A DNA stretch of 64,000 nt, taken from positions 1,302,001 through 1,366,000 of the forward strand of contig NZ_CANLNE010000001.1 of the NCBI RefSeq assembly GCF_947492555.1. The letters are read 5' to 3'. Shown piece by piece: positions 1 through 9,137 of this stretch; the stretch's first letter is position 1; the number at the start of each line of letters is the position of its first letter. Source of the stretch: an uncultured Roseobacter sp. (GTDB taxonomy: Bacteria > Pseudomonadota > Alphaproteobacteria > Rhodobacterales > Rhodobacteraceae). Under the pieces are notes generated by a model, which was not told the DNA's origin, searched no databases, and saw only the letters and a program-made list of their open reading frames with translations. The position numbers were made by a program, and so were the translations under genes.

Positions 1-437
1 TCGCCAAACTGCAGCAATTGCCCGTTCTTGTCCGTAAAAGCCCAGCGAGCCGCGACGAGTTGATATGTACCAGTCTCATTGCCGTCACTGTCGCGCCAGA
101 ACTGCTGCCGCCACGCGCCCTTAATCTTGACGGGCAAGCGAATGTAATCTGGACCGGGATGCGGTCGCTGCACAGTCGCCGCAGCATGGCGTGCGCGATT
201 GTCTAGCCACTTCAAATGTGCTGATAGTGGCCCGGTATCCAAAGTACGACGACCGGAAAAGACAACGGATATCTCTGTTGTTTTTTTGAAGAATGCACGT
301 ATCAGGAGATCTTGCGCAGCGGTGCGGCTGACCTGCGGCAAAAGCTCAACCTCAATTGGCCCACCATAGGTTTTGAAGAGCGCCCGGTCTTCTTGTTCCG
401 GAGAGGGTTCGGGGGCATGTCGGCGCGAGAATGACAT
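1..437 (-). CDS. Hypothetical protein, 5' part (runs off the window)
   Basis: Reading the minus strand from an ATG at 437 gives 145 codons without a stop, continuing past base 1. The start is MSFSRRHAPEPSPEQEDRAL. The frame stays open upstream of this ATG too, so the true start could lie further up; I chose the ATG because the upstream residues look non-coding (Cys- and Arg-rich). The product has no signal peptide or membrane segment; it has an acidic N-terminal stretch and later a Trp-rich part (KGAWRQQFW, about residues 107-115). I do not recognise the family. It is divergent from rplS with about 410 bp between them. Confidence 0.65.
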   Translation of the reverse strand, partial: MSFSRRHAPEPSPEQEDRALFKTYGGPIEVELLPQVSRTAAQDLLIRAFFKKTTEISVVFSGRRTLDTGPLSAHLKWLDNRARHAAATVQRPHPGPDYIRLPVKIKGAWRQQFWRDSDGNETGTYQLVAARWAFTDKNGQLLQFG

Positions 438-850
438 TTGCAAATCTGTCCACAAACTAAGATGCAGGCCTGCCTCGCCCCCGAAAACACGCCTTTGGCA
501 TGAAGGTACAGTGCCATTTCTTAACAAAGCGTTGAAACAACGGGCCTGACACCGGAATACGACTTGGGACGCTTGATAAGGCTTGATCCGCAGTGGCTTC
601 CCCCCTATACCGCGCGAGTTCGGAATCGCTTTTGTGGTCCGGATCCGTTGTTGTTGAATTGGGGTGCTTCTTTCTGTCATCCACCACTACACAGCGGCTA
701 TCAAAAGAAACGACGTTTGAACTCTCCCGGCGGGCGCGAAACGCAGACCCGATGACGGACCGGAAGCTCTGAGACGCGCCAAATGTTACGCGACACACTG
801 CGTGCAAAACCTTCGTGGAGCAAACCACGAGCACTAGAGGAGACGATCAG
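438..850. other. Intergenic region between divergent unknown gene and rplS
   Basis: About 410 bp separate the minus-strand gene starting at 437 from rplS. Several overlapping open frames on both strands have no recognisable product and no good ribosome binding site. It presumably holds the rplS-rpmE promoter and leader: the sequence AGAGGAGACGATCAG directly precedes the rplS ATG and carries a strong Shine-Dalgarno. I see no tRNA, repeat or convincing hairpin. Confidence 0.4.
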
Positions 851-1234
851 ATGGATCTGATTGCAGAAATTGAAGCGGAGCAAATCGCCGCTCTTGGGAA
901 AGACATCCCTGACTTTCGCGCGGGCGACACCGTCCGCGTCGGGTTCAAAGTGACCGAAGGCACACGCACCCGTGTGCAAAACTACGAGGGTGTGTGCATC
1001 GCACGCAACAATGGCAAGGGGATTGCCGGGTCCTTCACAGTTCGCAAGATTTCCTTTGGCGAGGGTGTAGAACGGGTTTTCCCATTACATTCGACGAACA
1101 TCGATAGCATCACGGTCGTGCGCCGCGGCCGCGTGCGTCGCGCCAAACTTTACTATCTGCGCAGCCGTCGCGGCAAGTCCGCACGGATCACCGAGAATTC
1201 CAACTACAAGCCGCTCGCGGCAAAAGACGCGTAA
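851..1234 (+). CDS. rplS: 50S ribosomal protein L19 (bL19)
   Basis: A 127-residue protein matching bL19, a large-subunit protein at the 30S-50S interface. The family pattern is clear: [11 protein letters not shown] at the start, [20 protein letters not shown] in the core, [12 protein letters not shown], and the basic RRAKLYYLR stretch near the C-terminus. An in-frame ATG at 815 exists, but the start at 851 has AGAGGAG in front and matches the usual N-terminus. rpmE follows after 11 bp, so the two form an operon. In many relatives rplS follows trmD; here the nearest upstream gene is an unrelated divergent one. Confidence 0.97.
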   Translation: MDLIAEIEAEQIAALGKDIPDFRAGDTVRVGFKVTEGTRTRVQNYEGVCIARNNGKGIAGSFTVRKISFGEGVERVFPLHSTNIDSITVVRRGRVRRAKLYYLRSRRGKSARITENSNYKPLAAKDA

Positions 1235-1245
1235 GGAGCATTTCG

Positions 1246-1467
1246 ATGAAAGCAGATACACATCCCGAATATCACGTCATCGATGTCAAAATGACAGATG
1301 GTACCGTGGTGCAGATGAAATCCACTTGGGGCAAGGAAGGCGACCAGTTGTCGCTTGATATCGATCCCTCTGTGCATCCGGCATGGACTGGCGGCTCATC
1401 GCGCCTGATGGATACAGGTGGCCGCGTTTCCAAGTTCAAAAACAAATACGCAGGTCTGGGTTTTTAA
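1246..1467 (+). CDS. rpmE: 50S ribosomal protein L31 (bL31)
   Basis: A 73-residue bL31. It starts [20 protein letters not shown] and ends in the typical [13 protein letters not shown] motif. The zinc-binding CxxC pairs of C+ L31 proteins are absent, as in the alphaproteobacterial form. GTAAGGAGCATTTCG supplies the Shine-Dalgarno. It is co-transcribed with rplS (11 bp gap) and closed by the hairpin at 1488-1522. Confidence 0.95.
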   Translation: MKADTHPEYHVIDVKMTDGTVVQMKSTWGKEGDQLSLDIDPSVHPAWTGGSSRLMDTGGRVSKFKNKYAGLGF

Positions 1468-1487
1468 ACCTTGAGCTCTTGTAAAGA

Positions 1488-1522
1488 CACAAAAGCCACG
1501 CTGTTACGGCGTGGCTTTTGTG
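1488..1522 (+). terminator. Terminator of rplS-rpmE
   Basis: A perfect 13-bp inverted repeat, CACAAAAGCCACG and CGTGGCTTTTGTG, with a 9-nt loop starts 20 bp after the rpmE stop. The stem begins and ends in A/T runs, so it can act in both directions and may also serve the convergent chemoreceptor gene. Confidence 0.85.
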
Positions 1523-1589
1523 CATTTAAGACAATTGCTCAACTCTCATCAAACGTAAGGGGCGGCCAGTTCAAGCCGAGCAATAGGGA

Positions 1590-3443
1590 TTAGAATTCCT
1601 CCCACCCGGATCTTTCCAAGTCTTCATCTTGCAGCGCAAGCGCGGCATTTCCATCAAATGTATGGGCCGTGGCCGACGAAGTGGCATTCAACACGGGCTG
1701 TTCGTTTCGTGGCGATGAAGAGAGGGCCGAACCCCGTTGTGTCACAGAAGGCTCACTTCCAATAGTGAAGCGCGCCATGGCCTGCTTGAGCCGTTCCGCC
1801 TGCTCTGCAAGCGACTGAGTTACAGCATTGGTTTCCTCAAACATAGCGGCATTTTGCTGCGTGACATCTTCCAGCTGCTGCATCGCTTCATTTGACTCGG
1901 AAATACTCATGGATTGTTCCGCCGCTGCCGCTGCAATGACCGAGACATATTCAGCAATCTCTTCCACGGCGCCATTGATGCTCCGTAAAGCAGTGCCCGC
2001 ATTGTTAACCAGTTCTACGCCGTTGGACACCTGCTGCCCACTCGCTTCGATCAGGCCACCGATCTCGCGCGCGGCTTCAGAAGATCTTTGGGCCAACTCC
2101 CTTACTTCTGAGGCCACTACCGAAAACCCGCGCCCCTTATCCCCTGCGCGGGCAGCTTCCACGCCAGCATTCAGCGCAAGTAGGTTCGTCTGAAAGGCAA
2201 TATCCTCGATCACCCCCACAATTTTTGCAATCTGCCCGGAAGAATCCTCGATCTCCGCCATTGCTGCCACCGCGTTCTCAACGATCTCATCCGAAGACCC
2301 TGCCTTTGATTGCGCTTTCAGCACCGCATCGTTTGCTTGCTGCGCACTTTTGGCGGCATTGCTGGAATTGGTCGCAATTTGAGTGATCGCTGCCGTGGTT
2401 TCTTCCAGAGTTGACGCTTGTGCCTCAGTTCGTTTTGCCAGTGTTTCAGCTGCGTCTTCGATGGAGTTCACATCTTCCACAATTGTGCCAGCGTTCTGAT
2501 CAACCAGCGCCATGGCATCATGCAGTTCAGACAACGCACTATTGAAGTCCTGGCGCAAATCCTCGTACTGGTCTGGTAACGGCTCGTTGATGGGCTTGGA
2601 CAGGTCCCCTGTTGATAGACTCTTCAATGCTTGCCGCAAGGTATCGACCACCCGCTTTTGCTCGGCCTCGACCTTCGCGCTTTTCCGGCGCTCGGCCTCT
2701 TCGGTCTCTCTGGCGTTGCGGTCTGCCTCGATCGCCTTTTCAGTCTCGGTTTCGGCTGCCTGACGCGCTTCCAATGCAGCTTTCTGAGCCTTCTCGGCAG
2801 TTTCCAGTGCCGCTTCGGTTTCTGTCTTCGCCGCTTCCGCCTTGGCCAGGGCCGCACGGGTCTCATCCGCCGACTTTTGCACTTCCCGGTTCTTTGCCAG
2901 GCTTTCCCGATAAGCCTTGTTACGCTGCTTCAGAGAGACCCAAAGCACCGCCGCCTCGACCACAACCACCGCACCGTGCAGAACCGTTCGTTGCAGGTTG
3001 GTCGCAATATCAACAGAGGGATAAACAAGAGCAGGCAAAGCCAATGACAAGCTGAGGTGATGAATCGCGATGGCCGCCGCCGCTGCCAAAATAACGACAG
3101 GTTCGGACATTATCATACAGACAGCAAGAACAGCGAAAAAGATCATGTGGCTGTCGATCTGCCAGGCGTGACCGGAGAGCCCGGCGGTGATGCAGATCGC
3201 CTGACCGACGAGCCCAACTGCAACAAGGACGCGTCCATGCACGTTTTGCATCCGCGCTCCTACAAACGCCAATATTGCAAAAAACGTGGCACTTGCACCG
3301 ATAAGAAGAATAGAATTCTGCGCCACCCAGGCCGCGAGGAGGGCAAACGGTACGAGCGCAGCCGCCCCCATTGCCACTTGAAATGCGGCCCTGTTTGCCG
3401 CGTCTTTCCAAGCATCATCCCGAAAGGTCTCTATTTCAGTCAT
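1590..3443 (-). CDS. Methyl-accepting chemotaxis protein
   Basis: A 617-residue chemoreceptor. The first 185 residues hold about six hydrophobic segments with only short loops and no large periplasmic sensor, so it probably senses a membrane-linked or internal signal. A long Ala/Glu/Lys heptad coiled coil follows (about 190-270), then a HAMP-like stretch ([10 protein letters not shown]) and the signalling domain with the conserved hairpin tip ([18 protein letters not shown]). The C-terminus is GWEEF, matching the xWxxF docking pentapeptide for CheR/CheB. Its start at 3443 overlaps the TGA of the upstream 102-residue gene (ATGA), suggesting translational coupling; an ATG at 3458 is possible but less likely. 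No che genes lie in this window. Confidence 0.9.
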   Translation of the reverse strand: MTEIETFRDDAWKDAANRAAFQVAMGAAALVPFALLAAWVAQNSILLIGASATFFAILAFVGARMQNVHGRVLVAVGLVGQAICITAGLSGHAWQIDSHMIFFAVLAVCMIMSEPVVILAAAAAIAIHHLSLSLALPALVYPSVDIATNLQRTVLHGAVVVVEAAVLWVSLKQRNKAYRESLAKNREVQKSADETRAALAKAEAAKTETEAALETAEKAQKAALEARQAAETETEKAIEADRNARETEEAERRKSAKVEAEQKRVVDTLRQALKSLSTGDLSKPINEPLPDQYEDLRQDFNSALSELHDAMALVDQNAGTIVEDVNSIEDAAETLAKRTEAQASTLEETTAAITQIATNSSNAAKSAQQANDAVLKAQSKAGSSDEIVENAVAAMAEIEDSSGQIAKIVGVIEDIAFQTNLLALNAGVEAARAGDKGRGFSVVASEVRELAQRSSEAAREIGGLIEASGQQVSNGVELVNNAGTALRSINGAVEEIAEYVSVIAAAAAEQSMSISESNEAMQQLEDVTQQNAAMFEETNAVTQSLAEQAERLKQAMARFTIGSEPSVTQRGSALSSSPRNEQPVLNATSSATAHTFDGNAALALQDEDLERSGWEEF

Positions 3444-3748
3444 GCCTCTACTCCACACAAAAAGGCTGCGCGCCTGCCATCAACAACAAACCAAGCCCCA
3501 TGCGCCAGAAGGGACGCGGCGAAATCATGTTCCTCCGAAAAGGCAAAAACGCCGAAGCGTGCCTCTATCGGACCGAGGACGCGCCCGCCGGAAGCGACAA
3601 TCATGTCGTGGCGCTCCGCCCAGCCTGGGCCAATGACCAATACAACCTCACCAGGCACAGGTTTGGCCGCCGCCAGGGCAAGAAGCGGGCCGGAGAAGAG
3701 CAATGAGATCAGCACAAGGCCGTAAGTGATCAAGGGCATCGGGACCAT
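3440..3748 (-). CDS. Small exported protein of unknown function
   Basis: About 102 residues. The N-terminus is hydrophobic ([20 protein letters not shown] followed by AAAKP) and reads as a signal peptide or single membrane anchor. The mature part ([20 protein letters not shown], then a probable second strand-rich segment) has no motif I recognise. It ends inside the start codon of the chemoreceptor gene, so the pair is probably one transcript, and a role tied to the receptor is possible but only inferred. Starts at 3772 (GTG), 3748 or 3739 are all possible. Confidence 0.7.
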   Translation of the reverse strand: MVPMPLITYGLVLISLLFSGPLLALAAAKPVPGEVVLVIGPGWAERHDMIVASGGRVLGPIEARFGVFAFSEEHDFAASLLAHGAWFVVDGRRAAFLCGVEA

Positions 3749-3963
3749 TTCCAGTTCGTTGCTGGCTAGCACGTGAAGGTTTACAAGCTGCTAAAGCGTG
3801 ACTTCCCTGGTGCGCCGACATGTACCTGTAAAAACCCATCTGGGATTACCCGTCACACAATGCGTAAATCGCCTGCATCACACCTTCCCAAATTCATTAA
3901 CACTACATATAGTGCCGCCCAATACATGAGCCGCAGGAAGCGGCCGGGGCAAAGGATCGGGCA

Positions 3964-4773
3964 ATGGCGCATATTATCGTCGTCGGGAATGAAAAAGGCG
4001 GCGCGGGTAAGTCGACGGTGTCGATGCATGTGGCTACGGCCCTGGCCCGGATGGGCCACAAGGTCAGCGCCCTTGATCTGGACCTTCGGCAAAGAACCTT
4101 CGGGCGCTACACGGAAAACCGCAAAGCCTTTCTGGCCAAGGCTGGATTGAGCCTCGCCAGTCCGAATACGCATGAATTGCCCGAAATCTCACCCGAAAGC
4201 CTGAAACCCGGTGAGAACATTTATGATCACAGGCTATCAGCCGCGGTGGCCTCGCTGGAACCGGACAACGACTTCATCCTGATTGATTGCCCCGGCTCGC
4301 ATACGCGCCTCAGTCAGGTTGCGCACTCGCTGGCCGACACACTGATCACGCCGCTCAACGACAGTTTTGTGGATTTCGACTTGCTGGCGCGCACGGATTC
4401 CTCAGGCGACGAGATCCTCGGGCCATCTGTCTATTCGGAAATGGTCTGGAACGCGCGCCAGCTGCGCGCGCAGGCGGGCCTGACCCCCATCGATTGGATC
4501 GTCGTGCGCAACCGAATGGGGGCACAGCGCATGGTCAACAAGGAAAAGATGGAACGCGCCGTGAAAAACCTCAGCAAACGGATCGGGTTTCGCATTGCGC
4601 CGGGCTTCTCAGAACGCGTGGTTTTTCGCGAACTTTTCCCGCGCGGACTGACCTTGCTGGATCTCAAGGACATTGGTGTCAAACAGTTGAATATCTCGAA
4701 TGTTGCAGCCCGCCAGGAGTTGCGGGATCTGATGAAAGCGCTGAACCTGCCAAACGTCGCGGTGGATTTTTAG
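3964..4773 (+). CDS. mipZ: MipZ-type ParA family ATPase, division-site positioning
   Basis: A 269-residue P-loop ATPase of the MipZ group. The deviant Walker A motif is visible at the N-terminus (VVGNEKGGAGKSTVSMHVAT, residues 6-25), with the D-L-D-L-R-Q signature after it and the Walker B-like FILIDCPGSHT near residue 105. MipZ forms a bipolar gradient through ParB and the nucleoid and inhibits FtsZ polymerisation, placing the ring at mid-cell; it replaces MinCD in many alphaproteobacteria. The residues V-V-R-N-R-M-G near 180 are also typical. It is monocistronic: the next gene converges on it and overlaps its stop by 4 bp. The upstream gap (3773-3963) should hold its promoter. Confidence 0.93.
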   Translation: MAHIIVVGNEKGGAGKSTVSMHVATALARMGHKVSALDLDLRQRTFGRYTENRKAFLAKAGLSLASPNTHELPEISPESLKPGENIYDHRLSAAVASLEPDNDFILIDCPGSHTRLSQVAHSLADTLITPLNDSFVDFDLLARTDSSGDEILGPSVYSEMVWNARQLRAQAGLTPIDWIVVRNRMGAQRMVNKEKMERAVKNLSKRIGFRIAPGFSERVVFRELFPRGLTLLDLKDIGVKQLNISNVAARQELRDLMKALNLPNVAVDF

Positions 4774-5483
4774 GCCGTCGCCTCCGATTTTGCCAAGAAG
4801 GCCGTGGTCACGATATCGGCGCGGGCGCGGACAGCACTGAACCCCCAACCTTCGGGATGTTCATCTGATATCTTGTCTTCATAGACGGCACGCTTGACCT
4901 GTTCATATGCGGACAGCCCGTCCAGATCCTGTTTCAGCCGCATGCGAAGGGAGGCCGTGGTTTCATTTTCCTTCGGTTCAAAGGTCTTTCGAAGGGCGAC
5001 CACCTTCGGCCCAAATCTGTCTTTGAAACCGGCCTTTATCTGCGCCGGTGGCCAGTACCCCCCTTTGCCCTTCTGCAAGTCATCCATGAATAGTGATCCG
5101 AAAAATGTGGCGGCTGCGGTCGCCAAAGGAGAAGCAATGCTTTTGTAGTCCGGTTTTTCGGACCCCTCCGGCGGCGGTGGCATTTCCAAACCGGGAATAT
5201 GCGGCAAAACACCCGGAAGCTCGGACAGGGCCCAGCCCCCCAGATAACTGAAGGCCCCAATCAATGCGACCGGGGTCAGCATCTGGAACTGCCACATCTG
5301 AACGGCTTTTTTCGGATGTGTGGCCAGAAGTGCCATGGCACTAGCCCGCGCGGTAAAGCCCACAATGACAAAGGCCAAAAATACCAGAGTGACAAGCACT
5401 CCCGGGAAAGGCGTGTTCAGAAAATAGACCCCCAGCAAGGCGCCTATAAAAATCGGCAGGGCTTCCAGGAGTTTGTCCCGCAT
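4770..5483 (-). CDS. Hypothetical membrane protein
   Basis: A 237-residue protein with hydrophobic segments near residues 7-24, 28-48 and 68-90, then a soluble tail with a Pro-rich patch (MPPPPEGSEKPD, about 122-133) and a basic/acidic helical C-terminus. I do not recognise the family. It starts 9 bp after the 96-residue gene at 5493-5783, so the two are likely co-transcribed. Its 3' end overlaps the mipZ stop by 4 bp, convergently, with no terminator between them. Confidence 0.75.
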   Translation of the reverse strand: MRDKLLEALPIFIGALLGVYFLNTPFPGVLVTLVFLAFVIVGFTARASAMALLATHPKKAVQMWQFQMLTPVALIGAFSYLGGWALSELPGVLPHIPGLEMPPPPEGSEKPDYKSIASPLATAAATFFGSLFMDDLQKGKGGYWPPAQIKAGFKDRFGPKVVALRKTFEPKENETTASLRMRLKQDLDGLSAYEQVKRAVYEDKISDEHPEGWGFSAVRARADIVTTAFLAKSEATA

Positions 5484-5492
5484 AGAGTAACG

Positions 5493-5783
5493 TCACTTGA
5501 GCCGGATGTGGGGCGGATTGTGAGAGCAGGTGATGAACGTCACACCGTTGAGTTGAACCTCCCACTGTTCCGCCTGGGCTCCGTCCCCCTTGTCGCACAT
5601 GTCCGTACCCTGACGGTTTATCAGGCCCGGTAGAAGTTTCGCCAGGCTGGCTATCTGATCGACAACTGGTGCCGAGAGACGATCCCGCTGGATCATTTCG
5701 CCCAGTTTTTCGACTTGTTTGAGGAGCATCTCGCGGGTGCCCACGTCCAAGTGATCCAACCGCTCCGACTCTCTGTCTTTCAT
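5493..5783 (-). CDS. Small soluble protein of unknown function
   Basis: The open frame is longer, but the start at 5783 (MKDRESERLDHLDVGTREML) is preceded by GGGGAGGCATCG and avoids overlap with the MarR gene. This gives 96 residues, charged and helical in the first half (LKQVEKLGEMIQRDRL), with two cysteines near the middle and C-terminus (DMCDKGD, ITCSHNPPH). No membrane segment. Unknown family; probably in one transcript with the membrane protein downstream. Confidence 0.65.
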   Translation of the reverse strand: MKDRESERLDHLDVGTREMLLKQVEKLGEMIQRDRLSAPVVDQIASLAKLLPGLINRQGTDMCDKGDGAQAEQWEVQLNGVTFITCSHNPPHIRLK

Positions 5784-5835
5784 CGATGCCTCCCCATGAC
5801 GTTGCCGGAGGCTAGCACGATTCGCGAAAACCCAG

Positions 5836-6282
5836 TTAGTCCTTCGGGGGCAGTTCAGCCAATACACGTAGAGTCTGGCGCAATATCTCCGCCTGATCCC
5901 GGCCGATCTTGGCGACCAGCGCCGCATCATACTCCATCGCGATCTCGCGTAGTTCGGCATAGGCTTTGCGGCCCTGCGCCGTCAGATCCAAATGCTCCAC
6001 ACGCCGGTCTGCCGCGTCGCGGGTCCGTGCGAGAAAACGCCGCTCCGCAAGGCGGTGCACAGCGCGGCTGATCTTGGTCTTGTGCATCTTCGCAGAATGC
6101 CCAATCTCTCCCGCCGTCATGCGACCGTAAAGCCCAAGATGGAAAAGCACACGCCACTCAGTGCGCAGCATCCCATACCGGTCCTTGTACACCTGTTGAA
6201 ATTCGAGGCTGCTCATCTCTGCCGCCTGATTGAGCAGATAGGGCAGAAATTCCTGCAGATCAAAGCGGTCATTGTCTGGCAT
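5836..6282 (-). CDS. MarR family transcriptional regulator, probable hmg regulator
   Basis: A 148-residue MarR-type winged helix protein. Residues about 40-110 contain the wHTH ([20 protein letters not shown], then [20 protein letters not shown] as recognition helix, and the wing with [13 protein letters not shown]). It is transcribed away from hmgA with a 74-bp gap holding an inverted repeat, the usual arrangement for an autoregulated local repressor. In other bacteria the regulator next to hmgA (HmgR) answers to homogentisate but is an IclR-type protein in Pseudomonas, so the ligand here is inferred from position only. Confidence 0.88.
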   Translation of the reverse strand: MPDNDRFDLQEFLPYLLNQAAEMSSLEFQQVYKDRYGMLRTEWRVLFHLGLYGRMTAGEIGHSAKMHKTKISRAVHRLAERRFLARTRDAADRRVEHLDLTAQGRKAYAELREIAMEYDAALVAKIGRDQAEILRQTLRVLAELPPKD

Positions 6283-6301
6283 GCCACTTGGCTTCCCTTG
6301 T

Positions 6302-6319
6302 TAGTTACAAAAACAACTA
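6302..6319. promoter_or_regulatory. Candidate MarR operator between marR and hmgA
   Basis: TAGTT and AACTA form an inverted repeat around the A-rich spacer ACAAAAAC, midway between the divergent starts (6282 and 6357). TAGTTG-type half-sites are typical of MarR operators. Binding would control both genes. Seen by eye, not tested. Confidence 0.5.
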
Positions 6320-6356
6320 TTACATCTGCGCCATTCTGCGGACAAGGGAGGTTTCC

Positions 6357-7718
6357 ATGAACCGGCACGTGACACCAGCAGGGATGACCCAGGCCGCCAG
6401 CGGCTCTGGCACGACCGACGGCTATATGCCCGGCTTCGGCAATGACTTTGAGACCGAAGCGTTGCCCGGCGCCCTGCCGCAGGGCATGAACTCACCACAG
6501 AAATGCAATTATGGCCTTTATGGCGAACAGCTGTCCGGCACGGCCTTTACCGCGCCCAGCCACCAGAATGAACGCACGTGGTGCTACCGCATTCGCCCGT
6601 CGGTGAAGCATTCGCACCGCTATGAAAAGATCGACCTGCCCCATTGGAAGTCCGCCCCGCATGTGGACCCGGACGTGGTGTCCCTGGGCCAATACCGCTG
6701 GGACCCGGTGCCGCATTCCGACACGCCGCTGACCTGGCTGACGGGCATGCGCACGATGACGACGGCGGGCGATGTGAACACGCAGGTGGGTATGGCGACG
6801 CATATCTATCTGGTCACGCAATCGATGGTGGATGCCTATTTCTACTCGGCAGACAGCGAACTGCTGGTGGTGCCGCAGGAAGGACGGCTGCGGTTCTGCA
6901 CCGAGCTTGGGGTGATCGACGTCGAGCCCAAGGAGATCGCGGTGATCCCGCGCGGGCTGGTCTACCGGGTGGAGGTTCTGGAAGGCCCCTGTCGCGGGTT
7001 CGTCTGCGAGAACTACGGTCAGAAGTTCGACTTGCCGGGGCGGGGACCCATCGGGGCCAACTGCATGGCAAACCGGCGCGACTTCAAGACACCGGTGGCG
7101 GCTTTTGAGGACCGGGAAGTGCCCAGCACCGTGACGATCAAATGGGCAGGCCAGTTTCATGAGACGCAAATCGGGCACAGCCCTCTCGACGTGGTCGCGT
7201 GGCATGGCAATTACGCACCCTGCAAATACGACCTGCGCAACTATTGCCCGGTGGGTGCAATCCTGTTTGATCACCCGGACCCGTCGATCTTTACCGTGCT
7301 GACCGCGCCTTCTGGCGTGGAAGGCACCGCCAACATCGACTTCGTGCTCTTTCGCGAACGCTGGATGGTGGCCGAAGATACGTTCCGCCCGCCGTGGTAT
7401 CACAAGAACATCATGTCGGAGCTGATGGGCAACATCTATGGCCAGTATGATGCCAAGCCCAAGGGGTTCGTGCCCGGCGGCATGTCCCTGCACAATATGA
7501 TGCTGCCCCATGGGCCGGACAAGAACGCCTTTGAAGGTGCCAGTAATGCGGACCTCACGGCGGAAAAGCTCGACAACACCATGTCCTTCATGTTCGAGAC
7601 CCGCTTTCCACAGCATCTGACCCGCTTTGCAGCTGAGGAGGCCCCGTTGCAGGACGACTACATCGATTGCTGGGAAAGCCTTGAGAAAAAGTTCGACGGC
7701 ACGCCCGGGAAGAAATAG
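6357..7718 (+). CDS. hmgA: Homogentisate 1,2-dioxygenase
   Basis: A 453-residue protein that opens the ring of homogentisate to 4-maleylacetoacetate with Fe(II) and O2, the central step of tyrosine and phenylalanine catabolism. Family landmarks: [19 protein letters not shown] near the start, NPxQ-like [25 protein letters not shown]-type [11 protein letters not shown], and the C-terminal [15 protein letters not shown]. The start at 6357 follows AGGGAGG; an upstream in-frame ATG at 6288 would overlap the operator. The length is normal. It is the first gene of hmgA - small ORF - fahA. Confidence 0.97.
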   Translation: MNRHVTPAGMTQAASGSGTTDGYMPGFGNDFETEALPGALPQGMNSPQKCNYGLYGEQLSGTAFTAPSHQNERTWCYRIRPSVKHSHRYEKIDLPHWKSAPHVDPDVVSLGQYRWDPVPHSDTPLTWLTGMRTMTTAGDVNTQVGMATHIYLVTQSMVDAYFYSADSELLVVPQEGRLRFCTELGVIDVEPKEIAVIPRGLVYRVEVLEGPCRGFVCENYGQKFDLPGRGPIGANCMANRRDFKTPVAAFEDREVPSTVTIKWAGQFHETQIGHSPLDVVAWHGNYAPCKYDLRNYCPVGAILFDHPDPSIFTVLTAPSGVEGTANIDFVLFRERWMVAEDTFRPPWYHKNIMSELMGNIYGQYDAKPKGFVPGGMSLHNMMLPHGPDKNAFEGASNADLTAEKLDNTMSFMFETRFPQHLTRFAAEEAPLQDDYIDCWESLEKKFDGTPGKK

Positions 7719-7727
7719 ACACGTTGC

Positions 7728-7844
7728 ATGAGCACCGCCCTTATTGACCTTCTCTTCTGGATCGGCGTTTTTGCCGCCCTGTTCTTCCTGTTCCGCTGGC
7801 TGCAAGCCCGCAAGAAACGCGACGCGCCCGGCAAGGATGACTAG
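7728..7844 (+). CDS. Small single-pass membrane protein (38 residues) between hmgA and fahA
   Basis: A 38-codon frame starts 9 bp after the hmgA stop, and its TAG abuts the fahA ATG directly. The product starts MSTALIDLLFWIGV, has one hydrophobic span (about residues 5-23), and ends in a charged tail (QARKKRDAPGKDD). The exact fit between two operon genes and the clean TM-plus-charged-tail pattern support it. The Shine-Dalgarno is weak, so translation may depend on read-in from hmgA. Function unknown. Confidence 0.6.
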   Translation: MSTALIDLLFWIGVFAALFFLFRWLQARKKRDAPGKDD

Positions 7845-9098
7845 ATGCCCCTGATGAAAAGCTGGGTGGCCAGCGCCAATGATCCGGGCTGCGACTTTCC
7901 CCTGAACAACCTGCCCTACGGCGTTTTCTCGAACGATCCGCAGGACGCGCGCTGCGGCGTGGCCATTGGCGATCAGGTGCTGGATCTGGCGGCGGTCGAG
8001 GCCGCGGGCCTGATCCGGCTGGCAGATGAGCCGGTCTTCGATCTGCCCTATTGGAACGATGTGATGGACCTGGGGCCCGACGCCTGGGCCGCCCTGCGCG
8101 CCCTGCTCACGGATTTCCTGCGCGAAGCGGCACCAGAGCAGGCACAGCTGGCACCGTTTCTGGTGCCGTTGTCCGAAGTACGCCTTCATTTGCCAATCGT
8201 CGTGTCCGAATTCACCGATTTCTACGCCGGTCGCCATCACGCAACCAATGTGGGCACGATGTTTCGCGGCGCCGAAAACGCGCTGCCTGCCAACTGGCTG
8301 CATATCCCCATCGGCTACAACGGGCGGGCCAGCACGGTTGTCGTCAGCGGCACCGAAATCCGCCGCCCATGGGGTCAGATCAAGGTGCCTGACGCCGATG
8401 TGCCAGCGTTTAAACCCACCCAAAAGCTCGATATCGAACTGGAACTGGGCGCCATCGTTGGCGTGTCCACGTCCATGGGGCAACCCATATCGGTGGCCGA
8501 AGCGGATCAGATGATCTTTGGCTACCTGTTGCTGAACGACTGGTCCGCCCGTGACATCCAGGCCTGGGAATACCAGCCGCTCGGCCCGTTTCAGGCCAAG
8601 GCTTTCGCCACGTCGGTCAGCCCGTGGATCGTCACCACGGAGGCCTTGCAGCCCTTCCGAACGTCAACGCCTGCGCGCGAGAAAGAGCTGCTGCCGCATC
8701 TGCAGGAGCCCGGACCGATGCTCTTTGACATTGATCTCGCCGTGTTGATTGAGCCGGAGGGCGGCGCACAGGAAGTGATCGCCCAGACCAACTACAACCA
8801 GATGTATTACTCCGCCGCGCAGCAATTGGCGCATCATGCCTCCTCCGGCTGTGCGATGAATTCAGGCGATCTGCTGGGCTCCGGCACCATTTCGGGTCCA
8901 GAAAAGAACCAACGCGGGTCCCTGCTTGAACTGAGCTGGGGCGGTGAAGAGCCGATTTCGCTCCAAGATGGCGGCACCCGGTGTTTTGTCGAAGACGGCG
9001 ACACGCTGACCCTGACCGGGCACGCGCAGGGGGACGGGTACCGCATCGGCTTTGGTGCCTGCGCGGGAAAGGTTCTGCCAGCACTGGACTGGACGTAA
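7845..9098 (+). CDS. fahA: Fumarylacetoacetase
   Basis: A 417-residue fumarylacetoacetate hydrolase that cleaves fumarylacetoacetate to fumarate and acetoacetate, the last step of homogentisate breakdown. It has the FAH N-terminal domain (SWVASANDPGCDFPLNNLPYG) and the metal-binding catalytic part (SEFTDFYAGRHHATNVGTMF, then KLDIELELGAIVG with the two acidic ligands, and LLNDWSARDIQAWEY). An alternative start is Met-4 at 7854. It directly follows the 38-codon frame. No zeta-class GST-type maleylacetoacetate isomerase gene lies beside it. Confidence 0.96.
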   Translation: MPLMKSWVASANDPGCDFPLNNLPYGVFSNDPQDARCGVAIGDQVLDLAAVEAAGLIRLADEPVFDLPYWNDVMDLGPDAWAALRALLTDFLREAAPEQAQLAPFLVPLSEVRLHLPIVVSEFTDFYAGRHHATNVGTMFRGAENALPANWLHIPIGYNGRASTVVVSGTEIRRPWGQIKVPDADVPAFKPTQKLDIELELGAIVGVSTSMGQPISVAEADQMIFGYLLLNDWSARDIQAWEYQPLGPFQAKAFATSVSPWIVTTEALQPFRTSTPAREKELLPHLQEPGPMLFDIDLAVLIEPEGGAQEVIAQTNYNQMYYSAAQQLAHHASSGCAMNSGDLLGSGTISGPEKNQRGSLLELSWGGEEPISLQDGGTRCFVEDGDTLTLTGHAQGDGYRIGFGACAGKVLPALDWT

Positions 9099-9137
9099 TC
9101 GCCCGAGGCCGCCACACTCAGAACGCAGGAGGCGCAT

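Noticed and set aside
5784-5960. N-terminal extension of the 96-residue protein
   Set aside because: It overlaps the MarR gene in another frame and has a basic, non-protein-like composition; the start at 5783 has a good Shine-Dalgarno.
6492-8483. A 663-codon open frame antisense to hmgA and fahA
   Set aside because: It is a shadow of two well-identified genes in high-G+C DNA; its composition (His- and Arg-rich) is not protein-like.
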